Shown here: in pieces, positions 1 through 16,400 of the stretch
Position numbering within the stretch: the stretch's first letter is position 1
How the letters are laid out: every line of letters starts with the position of its first letter
Source of the DNA: Ophiocordyceps camponoti-saundersi (nom. inval.)
Lineage: Eukaryota; Ascomycota; Sordariomycetes; Hypocreales; Ophiocordycipitaceae
NCBI GenBank assembly: GCA_003339415.1
Contig: PDHQ01000055.1
Span: forward strand, 1 to 64,000
DNA: 64,000 nt
Reading direction: 5' to 3'
The notes under the pieces: model-generated
What the model was told of the DNA's origin: nothing
Database searches by the model: none
Seen by the model: the letters and a program-made list of their open reading frames with translations, nothing else
Program-made: the position numbers and the translations under genes

Positions 1-1977
<1,977 letters not shown>

Positions 1978-2029
1978 GTTTTTCTTTATTTTAAATAAGC
2001 TAAGTTATTTATTTACTTAATACTTTTAT

Positions 2030-5000
2030 AATTTTTAAAATTAATATTTTTATAAGCTTTTTTAATTTATTTTAATATAGAATTATTAGCTTTTACTTTA
2101 AATATAGCGTTTAAGGTATTTTACTATAAATTTCCTTTATTATTTATTTTAAGAAAATTAGTTATTATAAGTATTATACTAGTATCTAAATTAGGTCTTT
2201 TATTAATTATATTAGCTTTTTTATTTTTACTATCTTTTTTATATATAATTTTATAATTATAATCGGTAAGGAATTTAGCTTACTTAATTTATTAGCTATT
2301 TAAGGTTTAACTTATATTAAAATAGCTTATATTTTTATAGTTAGTATAAATCTTTAATTTAAAATCACTTCCTAGTATATAATACTTAAATTCTTTAATA
2401 GCTTTATTAATAGCTAGGAATTCTTTATTATAGATAAGGTAATTTATTTCCGAATTTACTAGCTTTTTAAAATAAAAAGCTATAAGATATAATATAGCGT
2501 TATTTTCCTAGCTTAATAAGGCTCTTATAGTATAATTAAAAGTATCGGTTTTTAAAATAAAAGGCTATTTTAAATTATAAGCTATTAATATAAGTGCTAA
2601 GATTAGCTTTTTTTTAAAGGAATTAAAAGCTATATTAGCTTCTTTAGTTTACTTAAAAGGTTCTTTTTTAGCTAACTTTATTACTATTAATATAAGAATA
2701 ATTATATTAAAAAAGTCTTTAATAAACCTTCTATAATAATTATAATAATTATAATAACTTATAAATTACTATATATTTTAAATTAATTTAGATATAAGCT
2801 AGTCTTTTAGGGGTTTTAATTTGCTAAGGTTTATTTTAATATTATAAAGGGTTATAATAATACTTAGAAATTTTACTTTTTTAGGAAAGAATTCGTATTT
2901 CTTAGGATTTATATATAATTCGGCTTTTTATAACGCTTCTAGTACCTTTTTTATATAAATTTTATATTCTTCTAAAGTATCTAAAAATATAATAATATTA
3001 TCTAAATAAGCTATAGTAAATATATCTAAATAATCTCTTAGAATATAATTAATACGTTTTTAGAAGGTAGTAAGGCTATTATATAGTCCTAAGGGTAATA
3101 CTAAGTATTCGTAGCTTCTATATTTAGTTTTAAAAGCTATTTTATATTTATCTCCTTTTACTATTCGTATTTAGTAATAAGCTAATTTTAAATCTAGCTT
3201 AGTAAAATACTATTTTTAACTTTTATCTTTTAGTTTTATAATTAGCGGTATAAGCGTTTTATCTTTAATAGTATTATTATTTAATTTTTAATAGTTTATT
3301 ATAGATTTTAATTTATCTTTTTCTTTACCTAATTTATTAGTAAAGGTAATAAGAGCTTTATAAGAGCTTTTAGAAGGCCTTATATATCTTTTTTTAATTT
3401 ATTCTTTTAAATATTCTTTTAATACTTATAGTTATTTTTTATTACTATTATAAATTCGTATAAATTAAGGTTTTAAATTAAGCTTTAATTTAATTTTATA
3501 GTCCTATAAACTTTTTTTAGTTAAAGTTTTATTTAAAGGTTCCTTAAATATATCTAAGAATTCTTTTAAAATTTCTTTAGGTATTAATTTATAGCGTTTT
3601 AATTTTTCTTTAAAATAAAAAGCTATTTTTTCCTTATAATTTACGCTAAAAATAGCAGCTAATATAATAATAGTATAAGGTATTTTACTATAAATTTTAT
3701 TACTTTTAGCCTTATTATAAGGTTTTTACTTATAATAATTATACTTATTTCTTATAGTAAATTTCTAATTATTTCTAAAAAAGTTCTTCCTTTCTTTAGC
3801 TTCTTTTATTAAACTATTTTTATTATTAGGGCTTCTTACCTTTTTAAAATTTCTTAAGTTAAATCCTTTATAAAAATTTCCTAAAGCTTTATTAAATTTA
3901 ATATTTTCTTTATTCTTATTATAATTATAATTAAGTTAACTTTTATTATAATTACTTATATTCGATTATTTATTTTTATAATAATTATTTTTTATAAATT
4001 TAAATTACTTATTTTTTATAATTAACTCACTTTTATTAATATTTCTAAAAATCTTATAATTAAGCTTCTTACTATTTTTATAATTATACCTTCTTAGCTT
4101 ATTCTTCCTTCTAAAACTTATTTAATTAATTTTACTAGTATTATTATTAAAAGTACTAAATATTAAATAGTTATTTAAAAACTTAACTTAGCTAGTTTTC
4201 TAGTTAATTTGAGGATTATATTTATAAAGAAAAGGAAAACTTAATATTATATTATATTCCGCTATTTTAAAAATATTAAAGGTATTAGTAAAAATATAAA
4301 GTCCTATTTTAAATTAAAAGTAATCGGTTTCGTATAAAATTAAACTCTTATTAAACTAAAAGTTATATCTTTTAGTATTCTTTACTATACTAAGCGTTTT
4401 CTTTCTTATATAGCTTAAATTTAGATATTTAATAGCTATAAGTAAAATATTATTATTAGTAGCTCCGCTATCTATAAAAGTAGTTATTATTTTTCCTTTA
4501 TATCTTAAAATAAAGGTTAGTTTAGAAATAGGGATTTTAATATTATCGGTTTTAATTATAATAATATTAATATCTTATAATTTAAGATAATTATAACGCC
4601 TTTTTATTCTTAATCCCTTATTAAAATCTATATTAAAATCTTTTTTCTTATTAGTTATACCTTTATTTACCCTTTTTAAATAAAGGCTTTTCTTTTTCCT
4701 TTAAAGTTTTTCTAAAAAACTTCTAGCTGCGTTAGAAAATCCTACCTTCTAAAGCTATTTTCTTTAGTAAGAGACCTACCTCTTATAAGTCCTTAAGTTA
4801 GTAGTTCTCTTATAAAACTAATTATAGCTTAAATCGTATCTAATTCGATACTAAGAATTCGGGGTTAAAAATTATACTTATTTCCCTTATTTTCTTTAAA
4901 AACCCTATAATTAGTTTCCTTCTTAAAAGCAGAATTTATCTCTTTTATAAAAAATTTCTTATTAATAAAGCTAGCGTTTTTATAAAAAGATAGTAAGTAT

Positions 5001-6760
5001 AAGTAATAATTAATATTCTATTTATCTTATAAGTAAAATTTATAGTCCTTAATATAATAAAATTACTAGCTAAGATTATAGTACGCTTACTAATACTTAT
5101 TAAGGAATTCTTTTAAGTATTATAAATATTAAAATAATTTATTATATAAGGGATAATTGTTTTTCTTCTACTTTTTATATTCCTTTAAAATTAGTTTTTT
5201 TATTTTAATAAAGTATTATATTTTTTCGTCTTTTTCTTCGTTATTTATTTTCTTAATAAAAAAAGATATTTTACTATAAAAAGCGGTAATTCTTCTTTTT
5301 CTTTCTTAATTTTATTTTCCGGAATAAAGCTATCCTCTTTTTCTTTTAGAATAGGTTTATAATCTTCCCTTATTCCGTTAGGGTTATTTATATAATTATT
5401 AAAACTAAGGGTTAAAATAAAGCTTTCTAAAAAGCTATACTAAGTAAGTTTATTTAAATAATAAGAAATTCCTTTAATTCCTTCTTCTTAGGCTTTAACC
5501 TAGTCTTCTATAACTTACTTATAAGTTTTATAAGGGTTAAATTTACCTCTAAAAGGGTAAAATTCACCTCCTAAATCGAATTCCGTAGTTAATTTTAAAA
5601 GACTTATAAGCTTTAAAAGCTTTTTTATATTCCTAATTATACTCTAGTTATCGTAATAACGCGTATTAGCTATTAAGCTCGGGTTATATAGTTACTTATA
5701 TTCCCTTTTAAATACTTTTTATATTTTATAAGCTTCTTAGTTAATATTATCTTCTTCTATTAGTAGTTTAAATTTCATATTACGAATAGTATATTAATCT
5801 TTGCTAATAGGGCCTAGGGTATTATAATTAGTAGCTAGATAGGAAGTAATAACGTTAACTATTTTACTATTCGTAGAAGAGGTTCTTCTTATTTATTTTC
5901 CTTTTCCTTACTTTTTAAAGTAGTTTTTTATAATATAACCTTCTTTCTAATAAAAGAAGCAGATAATAAGCTTTAAAGTTACTATATCTAAATCTATAAA
6001 GTCTCCTCGATTAGTAAAGTTTTTCTTATATTTTTTATTACCTTTATTAATATAAGAAGGGGTATTTTTACTTCCTTATTTTTATTACTTCATTTTAAAT
6101 AATTAGTCGTCGATTTTAATAGCAGAAGCTATATAAGTAAATAGTTTATTAAGCTTATTTAATTTATATAATTCGTCTTTAACTTTATCTTTTAGTCCTT
6201 CGTAAAAAATAGCTATAAGGGCTTTATTTTCCTAATCTAACTTACTAGTTATTTATTTAAATTTAGTAGCGTAGCTAGAAGTAGCCCCTTTTTACCGTAA
6301 AGTTCTTAATTTATATTTTACAGTTTTAGCTTTATTTTACTAGCTAAAAACTTCGCGTAGTTTTTCGTCGAATTAATCGAAGCTAGTAAGAATAAGCTTT
6401 ATTTCTTCTTCTCAGCTATTAGTAAGTCCTAAATAATTCCTTAATATAAGTTCGAACTAGTCTATAGCTATACCTTTTAAGTAAGTAAAAGTATAAATTA
6501 CCTTTATAAGTTTATTAAAAAAGGCGGAAGAATAAAGCTTAAAATAAGCTCGAATATTAGTTAAAAACGCTTATAAATTATTATCTTTCCTACTATAATA
6601 TTTAAGTCTTAGGACCTTACTAATATTTATTACTAGCTTAGAATTATTAGTAATATAGGGGGGTATAAGGGTCTATATATTAGATATATTATATACTATT
6701 AAGTAGCGCTATCTTTCGTCTAATAAAAATAGAAAATAGTAAGTTTATACCTTTTATTTT
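2030..6760 (-). pseudogene. Ty3/gypsy gag-pol relic (gypsy-1), RIP-inactivated
   Basis: Reading the minus strand through TAA/TAG codons gives a recognisable gypsy polyprotein. The gag capsid-like segment lies about 6640-6110, including YEGLKDKVKDELYKL. A CX2CX4HX4C zinc knuckle at 5920-5961 has its later Cys and His changed to Tyr. Reverse transcriptase lies about 3370-2930 (KLDLKLAYY, YEYLVLPLGL, and the YLDD box at 2997-3008 reading YLDN). RNase H lies about 2660-2330 (YNKEFLAINKAIKEF) with its connector to about 2150 (RPNLDTS). RT and RNase H share one frame and the gag knuckle is in another, so a frameshift, programmed or decayed, lies between. The integrase expected downstream is missing because copy A of the 1.85-kb repeat begins there. 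No LTR pair was found. Dead copy. Confidence 0.87.
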
Positions 6761-7734
6761 TATAGAGAAATATACGTTTAAAAAAGTAATATTTTTATTA
6801 TTTTTTAATTTTCTAGGAAAGGAATTGTTTAGTATACTCTTTTCTTATTCTTTATACTTATAAAGTAGTTATAGTAATAAAGAAGCTTTAAACATATTAC
6901 GGATTATACCCGTAATTACCTAATCTTACTTATATAGCCCTTAATCTAAGCTTCTAAAGATAAGGAGATAAGGGGTAATAAAAAAGTAGGGGGCTTTACT
7001 TATTATAGCTAGGTATTAGGTATTTAGAATAAGAAATTTATAAAGTATAAATAAGTAAAAACTTCCTAAATAGGAATATCTTATAAGGTAGGGGAAGGTT
7101 ATAAAGAGTAGGCTTTTAAGATATAAATTATTTAAATTAAAAGCTTAGAGAAGAAGGAAAGGAAAGACCTTTTAAGGAAGGAAGCCTTCCTTTTATAGTT
7201 TTCCTTTTTTAAGAAACTATCTAATATATAAGCTAGCTAAAATTCTATAAAATACGGTAAAAGCTTTATATTATAAATATACTAGCGAATAAAATAGCTT
7301 TTTTTTATTCTATTTACTTTTATTATATTCCTTTTACTTTAAAATAAAATTCTTACTTTAAAATTAACTTTTAATTTTAAATCTATATAATTCTTAGCAA
7401 ATAGAATAGCCTTATTCTATTTTATTATATTCTATTATCTTCTAAGTTAATAATAAATTATAATAGATAATTCTTTATTTATAATAACTAATATTACTTT
7501 CTATTTTTAACTATCTTTACTTATTCCTCTTATCTTAAATATTCTATTTAATCTTCTTATTAATTCCTATTTTATTTTATTATCCAAGGTTTAACTTTCT
7601 AAAGTTTAGCTATAATTTAAATATTAAATACTAATATTTTTACTTTATTATATAAACTATATTATTAAGCGGTTTATATAATAAATACTATTTATATTAT
7701 TAAATAATACTTTTAACTAATATTTATATTTTAA
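6761..7734. other. Gene-free RIP-affected segment upstream of gypsy-1 gag
   Basis: By position this should hold the leader and 5' LTR of the minus-strand gypsy-1, but no partner copy exists on the other side to confirm it. I see no coding trace. Confidence 0.4.
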
Positions 7735-9558
7735 ATTATTATAAATATAGACTTTTTATTCTTATATTATAAATAAACTCCGCTCCCTTTATTACCTTAT
7801 AATAATAGCTAGCCGCGCCCGGAGTAACTTTAAGGGGGAGGGTAATATTATATAAGTTAATTATAACCGCGAAAACTTTTTACTTAGAATATAGCTTTAC
7901 TCTAAATTATAATAATCTTAAACTTAAAAGTTTATTATACTTATTACCTTATTAAAAGCTAAGGTAAATATTAGTAAGATTATTTCGGGAGACGCTTTTA
8001 TTTTTATATAAGTAATTATTAAATAAGTAATAGAGTCCGAAAAGGTTTAGGGAGGCGCCCCCCCTATTTTAATTTTATTAATTAATAATATTTTTTTAGC
8101 TATTATAGCCGCGGTTTTCTTTTCTTTTTATAACTTCGGGGGGAGCGGAATTTCTCTAATATAAGCTATAATTATAGCTAAAGCGCTAAAAAAAACTATT
8201 AAAAAATAAGTTTTTAGGTAATATAAGTAATAGCTTATAATTCGCTCTAACTTTATTATTACTTTATTTAAAGTTTAAGGCCTTAAAGTAATTATAATAA
8301 ATATTAACTATAAACTTTATAAATAAAGCTAAGCTTTTATAATAAGGAAATTACTTAGCGGTAATATTATAATAATATTTTAAAATATTATTTATAAGCT
8401 TAAATTTAATTTAAAGTAGCTTTATATTATTTTTTAAAAAAAAGGTTAATTTAATTAGTAAAGGTTTTATTTTTATTATAAAAAAGGTACTAGCTTAAGC
8501 TTTATAATAAAGCGGTAAGGAAGCTTTTTAGAAAAAAATTAAGTTATTAAATAAAGTTTTAATAATATAATTATATATAAAAAGATATTATCTTAAAACT
8601 TAGCGGAGTTTTTTAATAATTATTATTAATAGTATAGTAAATATAAATTAAATTTATAATAAAAGTAAAATAATATAAGCGGAGATTTTTAACGCTAAAC
8701 TATATATATTAAAAGTTTAACTTTTATAATATTTTAAATATTACTAATTTAAATATATTACTAAATATTTTATAATAAAGCTATAATATAATAAATATTT
8801 TATTATTTTATATATAAAAAGTAAGTTTATTTACCTTATAATTTATAAAGAAAGATTATATTATTATCTTTTTTATAAAAAATTATACCTTAAGTAAAGT
8901 TAACTTTATTTTAAAATAAAAGTAGTATAAGACTAAGCGAAGAATATATATATTACTTAACCTTAGAGGTTTATAAACTAAAACTTTATATATACCGCCC
9001 CTCCTCCCCCCTTTTCGGCGCTAATTAGAAACTAATAATAGCTAAGGCGGAAACGCTAAAAAGTAAATATAATAATACCTCCTCTTTTAACTTTAACTTT
9101 ATACTTATTTATAGCTTTACTATAATAGTTTAGCTATTTTTCGAAACTAACTATTATAAAATCTATTATAAAATAATAAAATTTTTATATATTTCTAAGC
9201 TATATTAATAAAGCCTTAATTAATTAAATTATTAAAGCTATTTTAATTAAATATAAAAATTTAGTTTATAATAACGATAATAGCTAAAAAAATAAATAAG
9301 TTATATAAACTTTATACCGAACCTAGTTTATATATACTTTTACTATTATAAAATCTATTTTAGGAGAAATATTAGCTTCTAAATTATTAGTTAATACCTA
9401 ACTTATTAAATATATAAAGTGCTAAGTATAGGCGGGGTCTAACCTGAAGCTAAGGTAACGCTTAAAGGGAGGGTTTTACTCTAAGTTCTTTAATTTTTCC
9501 CCCTCTTAGAATATATATAAGATAGTTTTAAGCTATATAAGGTATATTAGCGTATAAG
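7735..9558 (+). repeat. 1.85-kb TTA-tailed dispersed repeat, copy B
   Basis: Inverted relative to copy A, aligning over nearly its whole length. The inner end is slightly shorter than in C and F: the TATATATTTTA end block is absent. It ends at a TAT(TAT)n run at about 9559-9575. Copies A and B form a 1.8-kb inverted pair with a 5.8-kb centre that contains gypsy-1. Confidence 0.85.
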
Positions 9559-9585
9559 TATTATTATTATTATAATAAAAATATT

Positions 9586-10600
9586 AAACTTACTTTTAAT
9601 AAGAATATAGCTACTTTTATTTAAGACTTTAGCTAAGTTATTTTTATTTTTAGTAATAAAATAAGTATTATAAATAAGATTTATAATATTATTATAAAAA
9701 GATTTTTTTTTAATCTTACTATTAAAGAATATAATAACTTTTTTAATAAAATAATATAAGTTAATAAAATACTTATAGCTTATTTATAAGCGCTTAAGCC
9801 TTAGTTTAGATTTATTAAAATAGCGGTTATTATTAGCTTTAAATTATTAGTTAATATTAATAAACTTTATAATAATAAGCTAGCTATTAACGCTTAGATT
9901 TTTTATATAAAGCTTTTTTTAAATATAGTTTACTTTTAGTAATGTTATAATTATTACTATTTTAAATATATTATTAAAATATATAAATATCCTAAGCTTT
10001 ATAGTAAGTATAAAGTAACTAATTATAAGAATTAAAATAACTATTATATTAAAGTTAATAAATACCTATTTTATTATTTTTTTATCTTTATATAGTTTAG
10101 GCTTTATTTTATTATTATTAAGTATTAAGATTAAGTAAAAGCTTATTATAAAAAATAACTAGTTAAATTTACTAAACTTAGCTTATAGTTTATCTTATAA
10201 TTAATAAATATAATAATAGCTAAGGATATTATTATATATAGTATATTTTTAAGTTAGTTTATTACCGGAAAAAAGTATAAATAACTTAAAGGCTCCGGAG
10301 GGGGCCGCCCTGCTATTAAGATATAAGTAATAAAAAATACCTTTAAGGTAATAAGACGCTTTATCTAATAAGCCCAGAGTGCCTCCCTCTCTTAAAATAT
10401 AAATAATATTTTACTTATATAAATTATTAATAAACTAGCTTTATTTTTAGTTTAACTTAACCTTACTATTTAAGAGAGCGTAAAAGTATTAATTACCTTA
10501 GCCTTAGCTTAAACTTAGATAAGATTTATAACTAAGTTATAAAGAAATTATAGTAAAGAAACTATTATTATTATTATTATTTCCTTATATTTATAAAAGT
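9586..10600 (+). pseudogene. Retroelement ORF1/gag relic with tandem zinc knuckles (probably LINE)
   Basis: One plus-strand frame, read through RIP stops, carries a CX2CX4HX4C knuckle at 9943-9984. Its first Cys is still TGT; the other Cys and His positions read Tyr, as expected from TGY/CAY to TAY changes. A second knuckle starts at 10000 with spacing CX2CX4HX5C, and a possible third Cys-rich stretch follows. Two or three consecutive knuckles are typical of ORF1 of Tad/I-like non-LTR elements, while one is usual for LTR gag. No endonuclease or reverse transcriptase could be read downstream, so the class is an inference. Boundaries are approximate. Confidence 0.55.
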
Positions 10601-12965
10601 CTTTTCTTAAAATATAAATAAGTATACTAAGCTAGCTAAGCTAATATTTAATAATAAATTAAATTATAATATTATTATTTTTTAGAAAACTATTAGCTAT
10701 TTTAATACTAAGCTTCCCTTACTTAGGATTTTGCCTTATTATTTTATTTATAAAGGTAGCTATATTTTAGTTTATATTTATAAAAGATATAATATCTTCT
10801 TTTAGTTTTTAAAAATAGGAGAGGATTAAATAAGTATTATTTTCTATTCTAAACTTTAGTTTATTTCTATTTACTTTCCCCTTAATACTCCTTATAGCGG
10901 TAGCTTTTTAATTTTTTAAAACTTTCCTTTAAACCTTAACTATATTTTAGTTAGTAACTTTAATTTATATTACTTACTTTAGAGCTATTATAAAAGGCTT
11001 TCTAATAACTTAAATTAGCTAATTTATAAAATAATTAAGCTATAATTTTAACTCCTTACTTTAAAAAGAGAATATACCTAAATCTTTTATAAATATAAAA
11101 ATAGTATATTAAACTTAATTTAAGCTATAATAAATTTATATATATATTATATTAAATTAAATCTTAACCTTATTAAATTTAATTATATCTTTTAGTTTTT
11201 TATAGTTAGAATCTCCCTACTTAGAGCGGCGCTTATACCGCGCTTATAATAAAAATAAGCAGACTTAGACTTAGTTTATTATAAATCTTTAGCTAAGATT
11301 ACTTTACTACCTTCCCTTTTACTAACTTAATAAAGATTAATAATACCCTTAACTAATTTTACTAAAACTTATAGCTTATTATTAACTAAATAATATTATT
11401 TATTACTCTTCTCTATTTTTATAAGGCGGCGTAGTTTACCCTAGCCGTGGCCTTAGCTACTTAAGTAGCTAAGTAAGCTTAGTATAAATATAAGTCTTTC
11501 TTATTAGACTTCTCTTAATAATAATTTTAAAAGATAGCCTTTATTTAGAAAATAGCTATAAACTTAGTAAAATATACTTATTAGTAATCTTTCCTTTATA
11601 TTATTACTAGCTTACTTTTTCAGTTTTAGTATATTAAGCGTTAAGCTTATATCCGAAGTAATTTCCTTTAAAATCTAATTTATCTCCCTATACTATTATT
11701 ATTATTATTTATATACTAAGGGCCTTAGTAATATCTAAAGCTTCTATAATATATTAAGTAAGAAAAATCCCCTAAAGTAAGGCAAAACCCCTTAACTATA
11801 TAAAAAAAAAGCTACTATACGCTTATATAAGGGTATAATAATAGCTAGCGGCAGTATAATATAATAAGCTTATAGCTTAAAGGTAATCTCGGATAATATA
11901 AGAAAGTAAGGTAAGGAGAGGAACGCGGAGAAAGGAAAGTTTATAAGGCGCGGGGTAAAGGGAAATAGCGGGGTAATATAATATAAGGCAGTATAGGGCG
12001 GTATAAGGTAGCGTAAGGCGGTATAGTACAGGGTAATATAGCGTAAAATAAAGAAGGGAAAATTTAAGGAAATAAGGCGGAAAAGCGGAGTAGCTATTTT
12101 ATTACTTATTAGTAATTAAGGGGAGGGTATATTTCTTTCTCTTTTACCTCCCTCTTTTTTTTTCTTTTTTTCCTTTTATTATTTTTAAAAAAAAGTATAT
12201 TTTTAACCCCTTTTTTTAACCTTTCTCCTCCTTTTAACTTTTATAATAAGGGAATAATAATAATAATTATATAGCTATATATTAATAAAATAATAATATT
12301 ATAATATTTAAAATTATTTATAAAAAGCTTTATAATCTCCCTTATATTATATATATAGCTTATTTAGCTAAATATAGAGTTTTATATTAAAAATAATAAA
12401 ATAAATAATATTATATTATATAATTATATATAAAGCTAATAAAGTATATAAGCTTTTAGTTAGCTAATTATTATAATTATATAAAAGCTTAATATAAATA
12501 TTAAAAAGTAAGTAAAGCTAAAAGTAAAGTTAAAAATAAAGTTAAACTTTAGGTATTAATTAAGTTATAAATTTATTTAAATAAACTATATATAATAGCT
12601 ATAAAAGTAGCTAAATATATTAGTAAAGAAAAATAATTAAATAGCTTATAAGTAAATATAAAGCGGAGTAAAATAAAGTAAAGTTTAAAGCTAGCTAATA
12701 ATAAATAATAAAAATAACTTTAAGCTAACTTATATTATATTTAAAGGCGGAACTTAATATTAGAGTTTTAACTTATTATAATAATAACGCTAATTAGGGC
12801 TAGCGCTTTAGCAGGGGCGGCCGCTTTAGCGGCCGCTTTATTTACCCTTTTTATAATTATAATTACTAATTCTCCTTAAAAGTTATATATATTAGTCCTG
12901 CTATATTTTAGAACACTTACTATAAGTAAAAAGAATATTATTAAAGTAAGTAAAATAAGGGGCAG
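10601..12965. other. Unassigned RIP-affected sequence
   Basis: No domain recognised. It may be the remainder of the preceding retroelement. Around 11975-12040 there is a degenerate run of GGCGGTATA-like units. At 12800-12840 there is a short GC-rich palindromic patch (GCGGCCGCTTTAGCGGCCGC). Confidence 0.4.
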
Positions 12966-12974
12966 AGTAGTAGA

Positions 12975-13220
12975 AAAGGTAGCGGTAAAAATAATAGCGA
13001 TAATAATAATAATAGCGATAATATAGATAAATACTCTTACTAAAGCGGAGGCGAAGGTAATAGCGGTAGCGGAATCGGGGCTAAAAGTAATAGCGGAGGC
13101 GAAGTTAAAGGTAGTAAAGGTAAAAAAGTCTATAATAATAATAATAATAATAAAAAAGTTCGTAATAATAATAGCGGCGGTAATAATAATAGCGGTAATA
13201 AGGGCTATAATAACTATTAA
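12975..13220 (+). repeat. Low-complexity AATAATAGCGG-type tract
   Basis: Irregular repetition of AAT, AGC, GGT and GGC triplets. If translated it gives an Asn/Ser/Gly-rich stretch. It could be the low-complexity part of a dead coding region or a decayed microsatellite. No function is proposed. Confidence 0.6.
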
Positions 13221-13474
13221 GCTAATAATTACCTAGCTATATAAAATTATATTATTAAAGTTTTTAATAAAAGTTTACTCCCGCTTTAATAATATTAATA
13301 ATACTTAAGCTTAAATATTATATAAAATTTAAAAAATAAAATATAATATTAATTAATAAATTATAAATAATATTAAAGTAAATTAGTTAGAATATATATT
13401 AAATAATATATTTAAGCTTAATTATATATTTAACTTAAACTTAATAAAGCCGCTATTTATTTTATTTATTATAG

Positions 13475-16400
13475 TACTTTAGAGGCTATAGAAGTAGCTG
13501 CTAGAACCTCGGCGGTAAGTTAAGTAGGAAAAACCCTCCTAAAAGAGGTAAAACCCCCCGCTATATAATAAAACCGCGTCCGGCTTAGGGCTAGGCTAGG
13601 CGCTCTGCGTATATAAAGAAAATAACTATTAGTTATAATAATACTATATAACGTAAGGAAAGATAAGAAAAGATAGATAAGATAAGGAAAAGATAATAGT
13701 AGCGGCGGTGCGTATTACTTATATATACCGGTATATACCTCCCTAGCCTCCGGGTATATATTACTTAACCCTTAAGTATATAGCTATATACCTCTTTTAC
13801 GTATAGTATATACTTAAGTATATACTTTTTTTTTAAGCTTTCCTAATTAGGAAGCTTTCTTAATTAGAAAGTTAGTTTTTATAAATTAGTAACTTAAGGC
13901 TTAAAAGTATATAAAAAAGGGGGGGGTTGCTTTTACTAATATAAGCGGGCTATTATTATCTTATTATTTTTTTAATAATTTTAACTATATAAGTAATCCT
14001 TAGCGCGCGTAACTAGTTTATAGCTAACTTATACTAAAGTAAAATACTTACTAAACTTAACTTTCTTCGAGCAGTATTTTACGTAAGGTATATTAGTATA
14101 CTTATTAGCTTTAAAAACCTTTATTAGGTATAAAAAAGTAAGTACTTAGCCCTAGTATATATTTATATCTACTAATAACTAAAGTAAACTATTTAAGCGT
14201 AGCTTATATTAAATACGCGAATAATTATACTAAATATTAGCTAATTAATAATCCCGCTATAGCTAATATTATTCGCGCTACGGTTAAAGTTACTTACTAG
14301 CTAAGTTTTAATTATAACGCTTAAATAATAAGTAATATTAGGGTTATATTAAATTTACGGTAAGTCTTATATTAATAAGTATAATAAAAAAATATAATAT
14401 AGTGCGTTAAAAAAGCACGCGCTATTATACTTTATAATAATATTTATACTAATTAAATTATATAAGTAGCTACTAGCTATATACCGCTTTAAAGCTTATA
14501 GCCTCCCGCTATTAAGAAAAACCTTATTATTTAAATAACTAAAAGTTTAATTAGCGCTAATTAACTTATTATTATTATATTAACTTAAATATAAAAATAG
14601 CGTATTTTTTATATATAAATAATTAACTTTTTTAAGTAATTAATTAAAAAGCTATATTATATTTACTATATTACTAAGAATAAGGCGCGCTTATAAGGAA
14701 GCTTATCTTTTATTAATTATCCTCTTATTTTTTATACTCCGCCTTTTATTATTAATTTCGCTTCCGCCCTAGTACTTATTAAGTCTAAGTTTAAATCGGA
14801 GGCCGATAAGCTTAGTAAGCCCGAGACTACTCTTACCTTAAGCGTTAAAATTACCCCCGCTACTAAGGAGGATATTATTAGCGCTTATATTATAATTATG
14901 CCGCCTTTTTATAAAAAAATCTCTAATTTTATTTAAAATAGTTTAATTAATAATATATCTAGTAACGAAAATTTTATAATATTAGTTAGTAACTATACCG
15001 CGTTTAATAAAGAGAAGGAGCTAATAATAAAAAAGAAATAAGTAGCTTTAGTTTACGCTTATAATTATAATTAAGGTTAAGGCTATAGCTAAGGCCGCGG
15101 CTATAATAAGTACGGTTAATCCCGCGCTTTATATAGTTAAGTTAATACCTTATATATAATTAAAATAGTTTAGCTTTAAAGCTAAGTAAATAGCTAATAA
15201 AATAAATAATAAAGTTATTATTATAAAATAGCTTTTATATATTTATTATAAGGCTAAAGGCCTTATCTTTTTTATCTATTTTGCTTTTATAAAGTAATAT
15301 TATAAGGTTAAATTAGCGTAATTATTTAAGCGAAAGAAACTAGCGTATAAGTTTAGCTACGGATTAAAAGTTATTAAGCGCTTTAATAAAGTTACGCTAG
15401 TTTTATATTAATTACTAGTTAATATTAAAAAATAGCTTATTTTTATAAATAAAAATATAGTTAAGAAAAATATATAATATTATCTTATCCTTACTATTAT
15501 AAGAGTATTATCTTAAAATTACCTTAAAGACCTTATAAGCTTAAAGAAAGGAATTAAGTTTAATATATCCGGTTTAAAATTATATAAGTATTATATTAAT
15601 AAACTTAGGAAATCCTTTATAAATATATAAAGTAATCTTAGCTTTAAGCTATAGCGGTTTATTAATAAGGTAGCTATAAAATTACCTATACTTTTTAAGC
15701 TTACTTTCTTAAAAATATTACTAAAAAAGCTACTTTTCTTAAAATCTAATATTAAAGTTATATCGCGTATATCTAGCCTCTAGTTTAGGTTTAGTTTATA
15801 TTTTATAGAATTCCTCTAAGTTTTATAATATTTAATATCTCTATTAATAAAGGCGCTCCTTACGCTTATATTTAACTTACTTAATAGCTTTCTTTACCGT
15901 AATATAGATAAGGTTTACTATATTTATATATTAAAAGCGGTAATAAATATAAGCTATTTAGTAAATAAAATATAAGTTAAGGGAGGGGATAAAAGCTTTT
16001 ATTTTAATATAATAAAAAAGGGTAGCTTTATAAGCTTTAATAATAACTTTTAAATATTTAAATTATTTTATAGCTAGCGCTTTTATAATAAGGCTATATA
16101 GTTTCCTCCTTAGTTATATAAGTAAAGCGAACTAAAATATATTAAATATAATCGCTAATTTAATAGCTTTAATATATACCTTTTTTATTTTTAATAAAAT
16201 ATAACTTTATATTAATATAATAATCTTAATAAGGGCTAAGTATTAGCGCTTAAATTTAATAGCGAATTTTAAAAAATAAGATTTTTATTAAAGTTTATAA
16301 TATAGCTAAACTTTTAAAAATCTCGCTTTCTATATAAGCTATACTATCTTTATACTAAGCTAAAGCTAAGTTATATTCGCTTTCTTAGCTTTCGTAAAAT

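Noticed and set aside
12800..12840. GCGGCCGC palindrome patch as a regulatory site
   Set aside because: It is short, isolated, with no gene nearby. CpG-only words are expected to survive RIP, so their presence needs no function.
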